A stretch of DNA of 64,000 nucleotides from Gordonia alkaliphila (lineage in GTDB: Bacteria > Actinomycetota > Actinomycetes > Mycobacteriales > Mycobacteriaceae): assembly GCF_023017165.1 (NCBI RefSeq), contig NZ_JALKBW010000001.1, forward strand, positions 744,001-808,000, in the 5' to 3' direction. The position numbers and the translations under genes were made by a program. Under the pieces are notes generated by a model. That model worked only from the letters and a program-made list of their open reading frames with translations. It did not search any database and was not told where the DNA came from. Of the stretch, positions 47,679-57,121 are shown in pieces; positions within the stretch are counted from its first letter, which is position 1; each line of letters starts with the position of its first letter.

Positions 47679-49017
47679 CGGTGCCTCCCAGGAGCGCGAT
47701 CGGGCCGTCGAGGAAGCTGTCGTACTCGTGTGCCCCCGGCGTCACGGCGTACTGGTTCGACGTCGTCGACTTCGCGGGCTTCTTCGGCGTGGTCTTCTTG
47801 GGTGCCGGATTCATCGGGTAGGTGCCTCCGGACGGCGGGGTGTTGGGGCCGGGCCGCGAGTTCGGCGGCGGCGGCAGCAGCGAGATCGTCGGCCACCCCC
47901 AGCGCGGTCCGTTGCCGTTGACGTAGGGGTTGCGCGGGTCCACCTTCGGCGGCTTCACGCTCGGCGCCTGATAGCGCGGCGTGCCCTGGCCCACGCCCAG
48001 CGCCTCCAGCTGATTGCGCAGCCGCAGGTCGAGGGTCATGAACAGGTTCGTGGAGTCGCCGTGCACGGCCGGCAGCAGGTCGTCGGGGAACGGGTGGGTC
48101 AACATCAGCGGGACCGCGGTGATGGCGTCGTCGGCCGACTTGGCCAACTGCGTCATGATCGGGCTCAGCGCCTTGAGGTCGTTGATCATCGCCGCATGGG
48201 CCTTGCCGAGCACCGCGGTGCCGGCCTGGCCCAGCTCGTCGAGCTTGCCGAGCAGGTCCACGAACTGCGGCCGCTGCTCCTCCAGGACGGCGATGCCCGC
48301 CGGCAGTTCGTCGAGGATCCGTTCGATCTGCTGGGTCTGGTTCGCGGCACGCTCGGAGAGCGCACCCACACCGTCGACCGCCTTGATGATGTTGTCCCGC
48401 TGCTCGTTGAGGCCGCGGATCAACTTCTCGGCGCTGACCAGCAGTTCGCGCATCTCGCTGCTGCCCTCTTCACCGCCCATCGACTCGTTGAGCGCGGTGA
48501 TGATCGGCTCGAGCTGGTTGATCCCGCCGCCGTTGAGCAGCAACGACAGTGCGCCGAGGAGTTCCTCGATGTCGGTGGTGGTGGACGTGCGGGACACCGG
48601 GATCGGCTCCGACGGATTCTGTCGCGGCGCGTCGGCCGAGCCCTGGGGTTCGGACAGCGCGACGAACTTCTCGCCCAGCAGGTTGGTCTGCTGCACCGCG
48701 GCGCGCGACTCGTCGGACAGGTCCACCGAGTTCTTCACCGACACGGTGACGAGCGCATCCCAGGAATCCTGGGGCACCTCGATCTTGGTGACCCGGCCGA
48801 CCGGCATACCGTCCTTCTTGACGACGGTCTGCGGCACCAGGTCGAGAATGTTCTCGAAGGCGATCCGGTATTCGCGCGGGTTGTCGCCGACGTCCACGCC
48901 ACCGGGCAGCGGCATCTGCTGCACGTTGACCGAGCAGCCGGTGGCGCCGACCATGACCGCGGTCATGGCGACGGCCACACCCGCGGCCTTGATCCGGGAG
49001 GGCTTACCGAACGTCAT
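47668..49017 (-). CDS. mceE: Mce-family lipoprotein MceE
   Basis: 449 residues from MTFGKPSRIKAAGVAVAMTAVMVGATGCS. The lipobox GATGC makes it the lipoprotein of the set, as MceE (LprK-type) is in mycobacteria. The MCE domain (YRIAFENILDLVPQTVVKKDGMPVGRVTKIEV) is followed by a coiled-coil-like helical stretch. The C-terminal tail is Pro/Gly/Ser/Asn-rich with polylysine (PAPKKTTPKKPAKSTTS). The start ATG overlaps the mceD stop (TGATG). An in-frame extension further upstream is rejected because the lipobox would be lost in it. Confidence 0.9.
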   Translation of the reverse strand: MTFGKPSRIKAAGVAVAMTAVMVGATGCSVNVQQMPLPGGVDVGDNPREYRIAFENILDLVPQTVVKKDGMPVGRVTKIEVPQDSWDALVTVSVKNSVDLSDESRAAVQQTNLLGEKFVALSEPQGSADAPRQNPSEPIPVSRTSTTTDIEELLGALSLLLNGGGINQLEPIITALNESMGGEEGSSEMRELLVSAEKLIRGLNEQRDNIIKAVDGVGALSERAANQTQQIERILDELPAGIAVLEEQRPQFVDLLGKLDELGQAGTAVLGKAHAAMINDLKALSPIMTQLAKSADDAITAVPLMLTHPFPDDLLPAVHGDSTNLFMTLDLRLRNQLEALGVGQGTPRYQAPSVKPPKVDPRNPYVNGNGPRWGWPTISLLPPPPNSRPGPNTPPSGGTYPMNPAPKKTTPKKPAKSTTSNQYAVTPGAHEYDSFLDGPIALLGGTDAY

Positions 49018-50273
49018 CAGTTTCCTCCCGGGAGAGCAGGATCGGGATTGCCCGGGACGGCGCCCGGTGTCGGCATGCGCTGCAGCTTCTTGTTGCTCAT
49101 CAGGCCGAACGGCAGGATCGGCAGCATCGGTTCCAGGACGTCGTCCTGAATCTGCTCGCCCAGGTCCAGGCAGTGCTGAATCAGCGGCTGCATCTGGTTG
49201 GAGAAGGCCTTGGCCTGCGGATTGCCCGGCAGGAGCTTGCCGAGGTCGAGCATCTTGCACATCGCGCCGGCCGGATCCTGCAGGTCGGGGATGTTCACGC
49301 GCATCGCGACGGTGCCCGACTCGGCGTCGTAGGCGTTGATCAGGTTGCTGATCGTCACCGGTAGAACGGTGAAGATCTCGAGCAGATCCTCCCGGTTGTC
49401 GAGCAGCGCCTGACCGGTCGGCTGCAGGTCGCGGATGGTCTGGCCCAGCTTGGCTTCGTTGTCGGCGAGGAAACGCGCGACGTCGCCCAGCGCGAACGAC
49501 AGCGTGTTCAACGCCTTACCCAGCTGCGATCGCTCGCCGGCCAGGAAGGTGTTGAACGAGGCCATCTGACTGTTGAACAGCCGCACCTGCTGGTCGTTCT
49601 CCTTGAGCGCGCCCACGAATACGTCGAGGTTCTTCACGGTGTCGACGATGTCGCCGCGCGAATCGGCGAGGGTGCTCGCCGCCTTCGACAGGTTCGTGAT
49701 GGCCGCGCCCAGCTTCTCGCCGTTGCCCTCGAGTGCGTCGGCACCCGCGGTCACGAAGTCGCTCAGCGCGCCCTTCTGGTTGACACCGTCCTCCCCCGGT
49801 CCGAGCGACTTGGACAGCTTCTGCAGGTTGCCGTAGATCGCGTCGATCTCCACCGGCACCGCGGTGCGCTTCTCGTCGAGCGTGATGTCGTTGCCCGCGG
49901 TGGGGCCGCCGGAGTAGGCCGGGATCAGCTGCACGTAGCGGTCGGCGACCAGCGAGGGAATGATCTGCACGGCCTGCACATCGGCGGGCAGCTGCACGCC
50001 GTTGTCGACGCGCATCTCCACCACGGCGGTCTCGCCCTGCGGGGTCACCTTGGTGACCTTGCCGACGTCGACGCCGAGGATCCGCACGTTGGAGCCCTCG
50101 TAGATGCCGACGGCACTGGAGAAGGTCGCCTTGATCGTGGTCGAGTTGAGCAGGTTCCACGACCACCAGCCGATGATGCCGGCGATCAGCGCGAGGATCA
50201 CCACGAGGGCGGCGATCATCTTGTTCTTGGCGGTGAAGAACGTGTTGTCCACCGTCGAATCCGAGGTCGTCAT
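49017..50273 (-). CDS. mceD: Mce-family protein MceD
   Basis: 418 residues. Membrane anchor at residues 14-33 (KMIAALVVILALIAGIIGWWSW), MCE domain (IKATFSSAVGIYEGSNVRILGVDVGKVTKVTPQGETAVVEMRVD), then a helical region (KALNTLSFALGDVARFLADNEAKLGQTIRDLQP). It lies between mceC and mceE with TGATG-type overlaps at both ends, which indicates coupled translation. The C-terminus has a Pro/Gly-rich stretch. Confidence 0.9.
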   Translation of the reverse strand: MTTSDSTVDNTFFTAKNKMIAALVVILALIAGIIGWWSWNLLNSTTIKATFSSAVGIYEGSNVRILGVDVGKVTKVTPQGETAVVEMRVDNGVQLPADVQAVQIIPSLVADRYVQLIPAYSGGPTAGNDITLDEKRTAVPVEIDAIYGNLQKLSKSLGPGEDGVNQKGALSDFVTAGADALEGNGEKLGAAITNLSKAASTLADSRGDIVDTVKNLDVFVGALKENDQQVRLFNSQMASFNTFLAGERSQLGKALNTLSFALGDVARFLADNEAKLGQTIRDLQPTGQALLDNREDLLEIFTVLPVTISNLINAYDAESGTVAMRVNIPDLQDPAGAMCKMLDLGKLLPGNPQAKAFSNQMQPLIQHCLDLGEQIQDDVLEPMLPILPFGLMSNKKLQRMPTPGAVPGNPDPALPGGN

Positions 50274-51349
50274 CAGCCGCCCGTCCCGCCGCTAGTGAGG
50301 TTCTTCTGCATGTTCGGCAGCCTCGTCGTGTTCTGCGCGGGCAGGGCCGGCGGCAAGAGGTTGGTGACCACGGCCTCGAACCAGCGGCCGTTGCCGAGCA
50401 CGTTCGCGTACAGGCGGTAGAAGGGCGCCATGTTCTGGATGGTGCTGCGAATGTTCTTGTTCTGCGCCGTCAGCAGGTCGGTGACCCCGCGGAGCGAATC
50501 GAGCACCGGGCCGATCTGCTTCTCGTTGTCCTTGACGATGCCGGTCAACGCCAGGCTCAGGCTCTCGGTGCTGGCCAGCAGTGCCGAGATCGACTGCTGC
50601 CGGTTGTTCAGCTCCTTCAGCAGGATGCCTGCACCGGCGATCAGGCGGGTGAACTCCTCATTGCGGTCGGCCAGGATCTGCGACGAGTCGCGGGTGGCCT
50701 TGAGCAGACGACGCACCTCGTCGTCGCGGCTGGCGATGGTCTTGGACAGGCGTGCGATGCCTTCCAGCGACGGTCCGATGTCGTCGGCCGTGGCGGTGAA
50801 GACGTCGGACAGTTCGCCGAGCGCCTTGGCCACCTGGTCGGTGTCGACGTTCTCGATCTGATCGGTCGCGTCGGAGAACGCCTCGATCACGTCGTACGGT
50901 GCGATCGTGTCGGTGAGCACCACGCGCGGATCGGCCTTCTCGGTGCCCAACGGGTTGAGCGCGATGTACTTCTGGCCGAGCACCGTCTTGATCTGGATGG
51001 TCGCCTGCGTGCGGTCGCCGATCCAGGTGTCGGCCACCCGCAGCTTCATCAGCACGTGATCGCCGTTGAGCTTCACCTCGGTCACTTCGCCGACGCGCAC
51101 GCCGGCCACGCGCACCTCGTTGCCGGCCTGCACACCGGCGGCCTCGTCGAACTGCACCGTGTACTGCGGGGCGGCGCCCAGCAGCGGCAGATCCTTCAGG
51201 TAGAAGGTCGACAGGCTCACCATCACCAGGACCACCAGGCCCAGGATGCCGATACTGCGCGCACTGCGCTGTCCGGCGAAGCGCCGCGACTTCTTCGGCG
51301 GCAGCTTGGTGACGTCGATGTCGTCAGGAGTGTTCTGTTCGTCGCTCAT
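50273..51349 (-). CDS. mceC: Mce-family protein MceC
   Basis: 358 residues from the ATG at 51349; two bases separate it from the mceB stop. Residues 21-43 form a membrane anchor (SIGILGLVVLVMVSLSTFYL). The MCE domain follows (YTVQFDEAAGVQAGNEVRVAGVRVGEVTEVKLNGDHVLMKLRV). The rest is helical, with a C-terminal NLLPPALPAQNTTRLP. The longer upstream in-frame ATG at 51382 would overlap mceB and is not used. Confidence 0.9.
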   Translation of the reverse strand: MSDEQNTPDDIDVTKLPPKKSRRFAGQRSARSIGILGLVVLVMVSLSTFYLKDLPLLGAAPQYTVQFDEAAGVQAGNEVRVAGVRVGEVTEVKLNGDHVLMKLRVADTWIGDRTQATIQIKTVLGQKYIALNPLGTEKADPRVVLTDTIAPYDVIEAFSDATDQIENVDTDQVAKALGELSDVFTATADDIGPSLEGIARLSKTIASRDDEVRRLLKATRDSSQILADRNEEFTRLIAGAGILLKELNNRQQSISALLASTESLSLALTGIVKDNEKQIGPVLDSLRGVTDLLTAQNKNIRSTIQNMAPFYRLYANVLGNGRWFEAVVTNLLPPALPAQNTTRLPNMQKNLTSGGTGG

Positions 51350-51351
51350 GA

Positions 51352-52455
51352 TCACCCACCGACCTTGCCGTCGGCCCAGCACCGGGTCGCGGCGCTGGTG
51401 TAGAGGACGTGGTTGATGTCGGGCAGCGGCACCAGCGGCTGGGTCAGCAGCGTGGACTTGCCGTTACCTGCCACCACGTCGATGCCGCAGAGATAGAACT
51501 GGAACCACGAACCGAAGGTCGCCGACCGACCGAGCTTCTCCAGCTTCACCGGCAGATTGGTCAGCGCCTTGCTCACATCCTTCTCCCGCGCGTTGATCGT
51601 GTCGGAGACCTGCTTGAGGCCCGCGAGCGAGGACTGGATGGACGGGCGCGTCTGGCTCAGGACGGACCCGGTCAACGACGTCAGGTTGGCGACCGACGTG
51701 ATCGCCGAACCCACCGAACCGCGCTGCGCGGCCAGGCCGGTGACCAGCTTCTCGGTGTTGGTCAGCAACGACGTGAACTGCTCGTCGTTCTTGTTCACCG
51801 TGTCGAGGACCTTGGTGAGGTTGGTGATCATGTCGCCGATCACCTGGTCCTTGTCGGCGATCGTGTTGGTCAGGTCGGCGGTCTGCTGGATGAGGGAGCC
51901 GATGGTGGCACCCATGTCGACGCCGTCGCCGTTCTGGAAGACGTTGATGACCGTCTCGGCCAACTCGTTCATGTCCTCCGGGGTGATCTGCTTGAACAGC
52001 GGCTTGAACCCGTTGAACAGTTCGGTGAGGTTCACCGCCGGATGCGTGTTGGACTTGCTGCGGTCGGGGTCGTAGGCGAAGGTGTGGCCCGGTCCGGCCA
52101 TGTCGGTCGCGTCGCCGGGGCCCTTCTCCAGGGCCACGTAGCGCAGACCCGCGAGGTTCCGGTAGCGGATGTAGATCTGCGTGCTCTTGGGCAGCGCAGC
52201 GCGGTTCACATTGAACGAGACCTCGGCCATGTTGCGGTCGACGATCTCCACCGATTCCACCTGGCCCACGCGCACGCCGGCGATCCGGACGTCGTCGCCC
52301 GGGTTCAGCATGGCGGCGTCGGAGAAGACGGCCCGGTAGCTCGACTTGCCGGACGCACCCGCGTTCGCGATCAGCAGCGCCAGCACCGTGGTGGCCAGCA
52401 CCGTGACGACGGCGAAGACGATCAGCTTGATGAGCGGAGCCCACACACCTCTCAC
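51352..52455 (-). CDS. mceB: Mce-family protein MceB
   Basis: 367 residues from the GTG at 52455, which has GGAGGTGA nine bases before it and forms GTGA with the stop of mceA. A membrane anchor (LIKLIVFAVVTVLATTVLALLIA) precedes the MCE domain (YRAVFSDAAMLNPGDDVRIAGVRVGQVESVEIVDRNMAEVSFNV). It ends CGIDVVAGNGKSTLLTQPLVPLPD. An upstream in-frame ATG at 52509 would remove the ribosome-binding site from its proper place and is not used. Confidence 0.9.
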   Translation of the reverse strand: MRGVWAPLIKLIVFAVVTVLATTVLALLIANAGASGKSSYRAVFSDAAMLNPGDDVRIAGVRVGQVESVEIVDRNMAEVSFNVNRAALPKSTQIYIRYRNLAGLRYVALEKGPGDATDMAGPGHTFAYDPDRSKSNTHPAVNLTELFNGFKPLFKQITPEDMNELAETVINVFQNGDGVDMGATIGSLIQQTADLTNTIADKDQVIGDMITNLTKVLDTVNKNDEQFTSLLTNTEKLVTGLAAQRGSVGSAITSVANLTSLTGSVLSQTRPSIQSSLAGLKQVSDTINAREKDVSKALTNLPVKLEKLGRSATFGSWFQFYLCGIDVVAGNGKSTLLTQPLVPLPDINHVLYTSAATRCWADGKVGG

Positions 52456-53770
52456 TTGATCGTCACCTCCGCTTGCTGCAGCGCACCCGCGCCCATATAC
52501 GTGACCCACGTCGGAACGTCGGCGGGATCCTGCCCGCTGGCGGCGCCGTAGATCATCTTTCGCTGGTCCTTCTGGTCTTCCACCATCCCGGTGCCCGCCG
52601 GCGCGGTGCCGAACTGCGGCTGCGGGAGGTTGGGCCAGGTCTTCGGTCCGGCGTTACGGCTCGGCGGCTGGTACGAGCCGTCGGGCACGCTGCCGCCCGG
52701 GTACTGCGGGAACGGCCGGCCGTTGGTGGGCGGGTCGTAGCAGCGGGCGGGCGGATCGGTCCACCACATCCGCGGCTCGTCCTGGTTGGGCAGGTAGCGA
52801 CCGCGCGGGTTCACGAACTGCAGGTTCACGCGCACGCCCGGGTTCTTGGTGCCCTTACCGACGATCGGGCCCACCTTGGGGACGATCGTGGCGAAGTTGT
52901 TGAACGTGCACGCGAACACCGGCGACTGGCGGGCCAGCTGCACCAGCATGGTCTCCGAGTCGACGAACAGGTTGATCAGATCCTTGCGGTTGGTGTTGAG
53001 GAACTCGGTGGTGTCCACCGCGGCCACACCGAGCGTCGAGATCACCGTGCGCAGGTCGCCCTGACGCTCCACGACGGTCTTGTTGGTGACGCGGAAGGTG
53101 TCCAGGGCGTCGATCACCACGGGCAGCGCCTCGGAGTAGGTGTCGGCGAACGACGCCAGGCCCTCCAGCGTGCCCTGCAGCTCCGGCATGTTCGCGTTCA
53201 GTTCCCCGAAGATGTCGTTGAGCTGGGAGATGGTGGTCTTGAGCTGCCCGCCACGGTTCGCCAGGGCCGCATTCACCGAGGTCAGCGTGGCGTTCAGATC
53301 CTCCGGCGGAACCGCCTCGAGGATCGGCAGCAGCGCGTCGAACAGGTCCTCGACCTCGGGGCGTTGCCCTTGGAGTCGATGAAGATGGTGCCGCCCGACG
53401 CAAGGGTGCCGCCCTCGGGCTGCTCGGGAATCTGGATCGCGACGTAACGCTCACCGAACAGGGTCTTGGGGAGCACCTGCGCGGTGCTGTTGGCGGGCAG
53501 GTCACCGGCCAGGTCGGGGTTCAGGTCCAGTTGCACGTCGACCTTGCCGTCGGCACCGACGTCCACCGACTTCACGCTGCCGACCACTACGCCGCGCGCT
53601 TTCACGTCGGCGTGCGCGGCGAGGGCGTTGCCCACGTCGTCGGCCTTCAGCGTGACGCGCGTCTTGGATTCGAACACACCCTGGAAGATCAGGATCGATG
53701 TGGCCAGCAGCCCGAACACGACGATGTAGAACACCAGGCCCAGAAGCCGGCGTTTGATAGTTGCACCCAC
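52452..53770 (-). pseudogene. mceA: Mce-family protein MceA, interrupted by a one-base frameshift
   Basis: The first part (53770 to about 53360) reads MGATIKRRLLGLVFYIVVFGLLATS... with the MCE domain (RVTLKADDVGNALAAHADVKARGVVVGSVKSVDVGADG) and GTIFIDSKGNA. Then the frame changes. The second part continues in another frame (VEDLFDALLPILEAVPPEDLNATLTSVNAALANRGG) to 52452. On the minus strand GCCCCGAGG at 53358-53361 needs one more C to restore reading through AEVEDLF. With that base it would be a normal 439-residue MceA. As written, translation ends early at 53294. Since mceB-F are intact and MceA is needed for Mce function, homopolymer sequencing error is at least as likely as true loss. Confidence 0.88.
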
Positions 53771-53777
53771 TGTGTCG

Positions 53778-54650
53778 CTACCCTCCGACCCGGATCGACG
53801 TGCTGGTGCCCCAGATGGCGAGGCCGAGGAAGAAGTCGAGGACCGCGATCAACACGAGCGCGCTACGCACCGCGTGGCCCACCGCCACACCGACGCCGGC
53901 CGGACCGCCCGAGGCGTAGTAGCCGTAGTAGCAGTGCACCAGGATGATCACGAACGCGAAGACCATGACCTTCACGAACGACCACAAGACGTCTTCGGGG
54001 GGCAGGAACAAGTTGAAGTAGTGGTCGTACGAACCGGTCGACTGTCCGTTGAAGACGGTGTTGATGGTTCTCGACGCCAGGTAGGCGGCCATCAGACCGA
54101 GCACGTACAGCGGAATCACCGCGACGAAGCCGGCGATGACGCGCGTGGACACCAGGAACGGGATCGACGGCACGGCCATCACCTCGAGGGCGTCGATCTC
54201 CTCGGAGATCCGCATGGCGCCCAACTGCGCGGTGAAGCCGCAGCCCACGGTCGCGCTGAGCGCGAGGCCGGCCACAAGGGGCGCCACCTCACGCGTGTTG
54301 ACGTACGCCGACAGGAAGCCGGAGAGCGCCTCCGCACCGATCTGGCTGAGCGCGGCATAGCCCTGCATGCCGACCACGACGCCGGTGAAACCGGACATCA
54401 GGATCATCACGCCGACGGTGCCGGCGATCACGGCCATGCCGCCCGCACCGAAGGCCACCTCGGCCAGAATGCGCAGCACTTCACGCCGGTAGTGCACGAA
54501 GGTCTTCGGGATCCAGGCCAGCGTCCGTCCGTAGAAGGACATCTGCTCGCCCGCGCCGTCGAGCAGACCCAGCGGCTTGGCCAGCTGCTTCTTGGCCTCG
54601 TACCGCAGGTACTCCGGACGGCTCTTGGCAATCGTCACGCCACGAGTCAC
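53778..54650 (-). CDS. yrbEB: YrbEB-type Mce permease subunit
   Basis: 290 residues with the MlaE/YrbE permease fold: an amphipathic N-terminus, then about five to six membrane segments (VAFGAGGMAVIAGTVGVMILMSGFTGVVVGMQG). The family motif EIDALEVMAVP (EQ-loop for coupling to the ATPase) is seen. It pairs with YrbEA to form the inner-membrane channel of the Mce system. The GTG start lies two bases beyond the yrbEA stop and mceA follows after seven bases. Confidence 0.9.
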   Translation of the reverse strand: MTRGVTIAKSRPEYLRYEAKKQLAKPLGLLDGAGEQMSFYGRTLAWIPKTFVHYRREVLRILAEVAFGAGGMAVIAGTVGVMILMSGFTGVVVGMQGYAALSQIGAEALSGFLSAYVNTREVAPLVAGLALSATVGCGFTAQLGAMRISEEIDALEVMAVPSIPFLVSTRVIAGFVAVIPLYVLGLMAAYLASRTINTVFNGQSTGSYDHYFNLFLPPEDVLWSFVKVMVFAFVIILVHCYYGYYASGGPAGVGVAVGHAVRSALVLIAVLDFFLGLAIWGTSTSIRVGG

Positions 54651-54652
54651 GG

Positions 54653-55459
54653 CTAACCTACCTTCGGCGGGACGATCTGCAGGAACACCGCAGTGATGAT
54701 CAGGTTCGCGAAGAACAGCAGCAGGAAGGTCACCACCACCGACTGGTTGACCGCCTCACCCACGCCTTTGGGACCGCCCTTCGGGTTCAGCCCCTTGTAG
54801 GCCGCGATGACGCCGGCGATGATGCCGAAGATCGCCGCCTTGAACGTGGAGATGTAGAGGTCGGGCAGCTGCGCGAGCGCGCCGAACGAAGCCAGGTAGG
54901 CACCGGGGGTGCCGCCCTGCACGATCACGTTGAAGAAGTAGCCGCCGGCGATACCCACCACGGCGACCAGGCCGTTGAGCAGCATGGCGACCAGCACCAT
55001 GGCCAGCACTCGCGGCACCACCAGGCGTTGCACCGGGTTGATACCGAGCACTTCCATGGCGTCGATCTCTTCGCGAATGGTCCGCGACCCCAGGTCGGCG
55101 GCGACCGCCGACCCGGCGGCGCCGGCCACGAGCAGGGACGTCACCAGTGGTGAACCCTGCTGAACGACGACGAGCACGCTCGCCGCACCGGTGTACGACT
55201 CAGCGCCCAGCTGTTTGATCAGCGACCCGGTCTGCAGCGACACGATGGCGCCGAACGGGATCGCGATGAGCGCCGTCGGCAGAATCGTGACGCTGGCGAT
55301 GAACCAGGCCTGCTGAATGAATTCGCGCACCTGGAACGGGCGCACGAAAAGCTGGCGGGCGACGTCGACGAAGAGTTGAACGATGTTGCCGGTCTGGGTC
55401 AGTGCCCCGTCGCCGGCCTTCGCGATCTTCGCTGCGCCCCGCTGAGCGGCACTGGTCAT
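54653..55459 (-). CDS. yrbEA: YrbEA-type Mce permease subunit
   Basis: 268 residues with the MlaE/YrbE fold (QAWFIASVTILPTALIAIPFGAIVSLQTGSL) and the coupling motif EIDAMEVLGINP. Its start overlaps the stop of mceG as ATGA. With YrbEB it forms the transmembrane part of the importer driven by MceG. Confidence 0.9.
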   Translation of the reverse strand: MTSAAQRGAAKIAKAGDGALTQTGNIVQLFVDVARQLFVRPFQVREFIQQAWFIASVTILPTALIAIPFGAIVSLQTGSLIKQLGAESYTGAASVLVVVQQGSPLVTSLLVAGAAGSAVAADLGSRTIREEIDAMEVLGINPVQRLVVPRVLAMVLVAMLLNGLVAVVGIAGGYFFNVIVQGGTPGAYLASFGALAQLPDLYISTFKAAIFGIIAGVIAAYKGLNPKGGPKGVGEAVNQSVVVTFLLLFFANLIITAVFLQIVPPKVG

Positions 55460-56688
55460 TCTCGGGAGCTCGCCTGCCCCTCATCGGTCACGGCGGTGAT
55501 CTCCTCGGTGACGACGATCTCCTCGGTGGGCGTCTCGACCACCTGGGTCGGTGCGTCGATCACCGCGGTGGCCACGCCGGCGGTGGAGATCTGCTCGGTG
55601 GCCCCGTCGTACGCCTGGAAGCCGTGGCCCGCCGGGTAGTCGAACTGGTGGTTGGCCATGGCGACGAGGGTCGCCGAGGTCTCCGGGCTCTCCATCGCAC
55701 GACGATCCTCTTCGGCGATCGAGGCGCGAATGGCGGCCTGTGCGTTCGGCGGCAGGTCGTTGATGATGTTCAGGACGTTCTGGCGGTGGCGGATCGACGC
55801 CTGGCGAACCGGCATGTTCGGGTTCGGCTGCACCTGCGGAATGATCTCGCTGAAGTCGTCCTTGGTACCGCCGCCGGAGATGCCCGCGGCCTGCATGGCG
55901 GCCTCGGCGGCGGCCACGGCCTCGTCCTTCTCCTCGGACATGCCGATCGGACCGAAGCGGTCGCCGGCCAGGAACTGCTTCACGACCGGCTGCTCGGAGG
56001 TCAGCAGCACCTCGCGCGGGCCGAACATGACCAGTTCCTTGCGGAAGAGCATGCCGATGTTGTCCGGGATGGTCCGGGCGATGTTGATGTTGTGCGTGAC
56101 GATCAGGATCGTGGCGTCGATCTCGGCGTTGATGTCGATCAGCAGCTGCGAGATGTACGCGGTACGCACCGGGTCCAGACCGGAGTCCGGCTCGTCGCAC
56201 AGGATGATCTCGGGATCGAGGACCAGGGCGCGGGCCAGGCCGGCGCGCTTACGCATACCGCCGGAGATCTCACCGGGCAGCTTGTCCTCGGCGCCGGCCA
56301 GACCGACCAGCTCCACCTTGTCCATCACGATGCGACGGATCTCGTCTTCCTTCTTCTTCGTGTGCTCACGAAGCGGGAAGGCGATGTTGTCGTACAGGCT
56401 CATCGAGCCGAACAGCGCGCCGTCCTGGAACAGGACGCCGAACAGCTTCCGGATCTCGTAGAGCTCCTTGGCCGAGCACTGGGTGATGTCGGTGCCGTCG
56501 ATGATCACCGAACCCTGTTCCGGGTGCAGCAGGCCGATCAGCGTCTTCAGGAAGACCGACTTACCGGTACCCGACGGGCCGAGCAACGCGTTGACCTCGC
56601 CGGCCGGCAGGGTGAGCGATACATCGCGCCAGATGTTCTGCGAGCCGAATGACTTGGTCAAGCCCTCGACGGCTACCTCTACTCCCAC
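55456..56688 (-). CDS. mceG: Mce transporter ATPase MceG (Mkl)
   Basis: 410 residues. The ABC domain (1-245) has Walker A GPSGTGKS at about 38-45, Q-loop FQDGALFGS, signature SGGMRKRAGLARAL, Walker B IILCDEPDSGLDPV and the switch His VTHNIN. A C-terminal extension from residue 245 (GDRFGPIGMSEEKDE..., acidic and Glu/Thr-rich) is typical of MceG/Mkl and is needed for complex stability in mycobacteria. The GTG start has GGAGGGA upstream. This is the first gene of the Mce locus. In M. tuberculosis the homologue (Rv0655) lies alone between rplL and rpoB. Confidence 0.93.
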   Translation of the reverse strand: MGVEVAVEGLTKSFGSQNIWRDVSLTLPAGEVNALLGPSGTGKSVFLKTLIGLLHPEQGSVIIDGTDITQCSAKELYEIRKLFGVLFQDGALFGSMSLYDNIAFPLREHTKKKEDEIRRIVMDKVELVGLAGAEDKLPGEISGGMRKRAGLARALVLDPEIILCDEPDSGLDPVRTAYISQLLIDINAEIDATILIVTHNINIARTIPDNIGMLFRKELVMFGPREVLLTSEQPVVKQFLAGDRFGPIGMSEEKDEAVAAAEAAMQAAGISGGGTKDDFSEIIPQVQPNPNMPVRQASIRHRQNVLNIINDLPPNAQAAIRASIAEEDRRAMESPETSATLVAMANHQFDYPAGHGFQAYDGATEQISTAGVATAVIDAPTQVVETPTEEIVVTEEITAVTDEGQASSRE

Positions 56689-56865
56689 AGCGTCCCTCCA
56701 GACGTTTCACTGGCACCGGAAGAAGTCGTCGCGGTCATTGCCCCCGACCACCGTGGAGTCCGACCCCACGCGATGCCGCCACTTGTGGCTGCGGTCACTG
56801 TAACCCACATCCGACCGAGCCTCTTCACGCGATGGCGCTGACGCTCCGATCGGAAAACACCGTTC

Positions 56866-56879
56866 TTACCAAGCGGTAA
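56866..56879. promoter_or_regulatory. Operator-like palindrome upstream of the Mce locus
   Basis: TTACC-AAGC-GGTAA (56866-56879) is a perfect 5-bp inverted repeat with a 4-base spacer, a shape used by TetR-type regulators. The 56689-57040 interval otherwise holds no gene; the mceG start is 178 bases away and the rplL terminator is at 57041. A regulator gene is not in the window. Confidence 0.4.
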
Positions 56880-57040
56880 CTTTCCAGTGGGCTGAGAATA
56901 CCCATAGAAACCGTCTCAAACAAAGTGCGAGCCGGCCGACCGGCATCCCGCCAGGTGACGCGGCCCACTGGGACTTTGGTCCCGGTTCGGACAAGGTCCT
57001 CATACCCGGCACGGCCACCGCAGAAGTAGGTGCCGATGCA

Positions 57041-57076
57041 AACGAGGCCCGCAGGGAAATCCCTGCGGGCCTCGTT
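57041..57076 (-). terminator. rplJ-rplL operon terminator
   Basis: A 16-bp perfect stem (AACGAGGCCCGCAGGG at 57041-57056 with its complement at 57061-57076) and loop AAAT, 46 bases beyond rplL. On the minus strand it ends CTCGTTTGC. It separates rplJL from the Mce locus. Confidence 0.75.
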
Positions 57077-57121
57077 GTCAGGCAGCCGTGAAGGCTGGAC
57101 GTCGCCCTGAGGCGACCTATC

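Noticed and set aside
47668..49260. N-terminal extension of mceE up to 49260
   Set aside because: It overlaps mceD and would bury the lipoprotein signal; the ATG at 49017 in TGATG arrangement is the natural start.
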